Assembly (NCBI GenBank): GCA_963733905.1
Contig: CAVTEU010000006.1
Coordinates: 310,001 to 374,000 of the forward strand
Direction: 5' to 3'
Origin: DATADW01 sp963733905
Lineage (GTDB): Bacteria; Actinomycetota; Acidimicrobiia; Spongiisociales; DATADW01
Length of the DNA: 64,000 bases
The notes under the pieces were generated by a model, which saw nothing but the letters and a program-made list of their open reading frames with translations, was not told the origin of the DNA and did no database searches. Below, one piece after another: positions 63,543-64,000 of this stretch; the first letter of the stretch is position 1; every line of letters starts with the position of its first letter. A program made the position numbers and the translations under genes.

Positions 63543-64000
63543 GTGCGTGTCCTCCACACCTCCGACTGGCATGTCGGCCGCAACATCCGAGGGCGTTCCC
63601 GGGCAGGCGAGCATCAGGTGGTGCTCGCCGAGATCGCCCGGGTGGCCGCCGACCGGGAAGTGGACCTCGTCCTGGTCGCCGGGGACGTGTTCGACGCCGC
63701 CACACCGCCGCCGGAGGCGGAGAGGATCGTCTACCGGGCCCTCCTCGACCTGGCCGAGGTGGCGCCTGTGGTCATGATCGCAGGCAACCACGACCACCCC
63801 AGCCGTCTCCAAGCGGTGGCGCCGTTGCTCGAATTGGGCAGAGTCTCGGTTGGTGCCGTGCTCGAACGACCCGAGTCGGGCGGGGTGATCGAGATACCCG
63901 GGTTGCCGGTACGGGTGGCGTTGGTTCCTTTCGTCTCGCAGCGGGCGATCGTCCGAATCGACGACCTCATGACGAAGGCGGCCGCCGGTCACGGTGGCGA
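63543..64000 (+). CDS. sbcD: Exonuclease SbcD/Mre11-type subunit, N-terminal part (cut by window edge)
   Basis: The first 152 codons are present. The calcineurin-like phosphodiesterase motifs are all visible: LHTSDWHVGRN (motif I, D and H), LVLVAGDVFDAATPP (motif II, GDxFD) and VVMIAGNHDHPSRL (motif III, GNHD). SbcD is the nuclease that works with the SbcC ATPase (Mre11-Rad50 type) on DNA ends and hairpins. GTG 63543 is preferred: it begins directly at the first strand (VRVLHTSDW) and follows TACGAT by 10 nt. The gene continues beyond the window, where sbcC would be expected. Confidence 0.92.
   Translation, partial: MRVLHTSDWHVGRNIRGRSRAGEHQVVLAEIARVAADREVDLVLVAGDVFDAATPPPEAERIVYRALLDLAEVAPVVMIAGNHDHPSRLQAVAPLLELGRVSVGAVLERPESGGVIEIPGLPVRVALVPFVSQRAIVRIDDLMTKAAAGHGG

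Overview
The window is high-GC actinobacterial DNA, most like a deep-branching lineage such as the Acidimicrobiia; this placement is inference. It rests on a DUF222/HNH (13E12-type) gene, the F420 gene cofC, a SHOCT/DUF6325 pair, tandem dynamin-like GTPases, a VanW/PG-binding protein, GTGA/ATGA gene overlaps, and many genes that start 6-10 nt after a TANNNT -10 box (leaderless transcripts). I see no phage, insertion sequence, CRISPR array or replication origin.

The main caveat is sequence quality. About thirty genes, including serA, gltX, pyk, ilvE's neighbour and pruA, are split by one-base indels while their protein sequence stays intact across two or three frames. I read these as uncorrected sequencing errors, not decay, and I annotate each as one gene spanning its pieces. 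The stretch from about 10.9 to 19.0 kb and a few other genes (the dynamin pair, the HerA-like ATPase, the 40.4-kb nuclease-like gene) are clean.

Layout. 0-9.3 kb, + strand: serine synthesis (serA), a kinase, pgpA, an S9 peptidase, then ilvE / unknown / FAH hydrolase / gltX, a LapA-domain protein and tRNA-Glu(UUC). 9.3-10.7 kb: a heavily disrupted DUF222-HNH gene. 10.9-11.8 kb: trmO-like and ridA. 11.9-17.5 kb, - strand: a compact operon of a CUT2-type ABC importer (permease, lipoprotein, double ATPase) followed by an adenine-deaminase-family enzyme. 17.8-22.4 kb: methyltransferase, MmcQ, a beta-propeller, DUF4395 and thioredoxin, and a winged-helix protein. 22.6-26.4 kb: a large cyclase-ATPase-TPR protein built like mammalian soluble adenylyl cyclase. 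26.4-30.7 kb: a secreted SdrD-B-like protein, DUF6325/SHOCT, a DsbB/DsbA-type pair, tRNA-Gln and tRNA-Glu(CUC). 31-36.4 kb: SDR, UgpC-type ATPase, PIG-L deacetylase, cofC, pyk. 36.5-41.6 kb: VanW protein, RecB-like nuclease, SDR39U1 epimerase, and a second PD-(D/E)XK-like protein. 41.8-45.1 kb: two dynamin-like GTPases. 45.3-52.2 kb: eIF2B-like protein, diacylglycerol kinase, a transporter, alcohol dehydrogenase, aminotransferase, P5C dehydrogenase. 53-57.6 kb, - strand: transporter, LapA protein, CoA-disulfide-reductase-like enzyme, nuclease lipoprotein, LEA-like protein. 57.8-64 kb: O-methyltransferase, sugar dehydrogenase lipoprotein, DMT transporter, HerA-like ATPase, HAD phosphatase, and the 5' part of sbcD.

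Most genes are housekeeping or general metabolism. The most interesting accessory content is the ABC-adenine deaminase operon, the sAC-like cyclase, the HerA-like/sbcD neighbourhood, the orphan PD-(D/E)XK-like protein with its own operator-like dyad, and the direct repeats that flank the O-methyltransferase.
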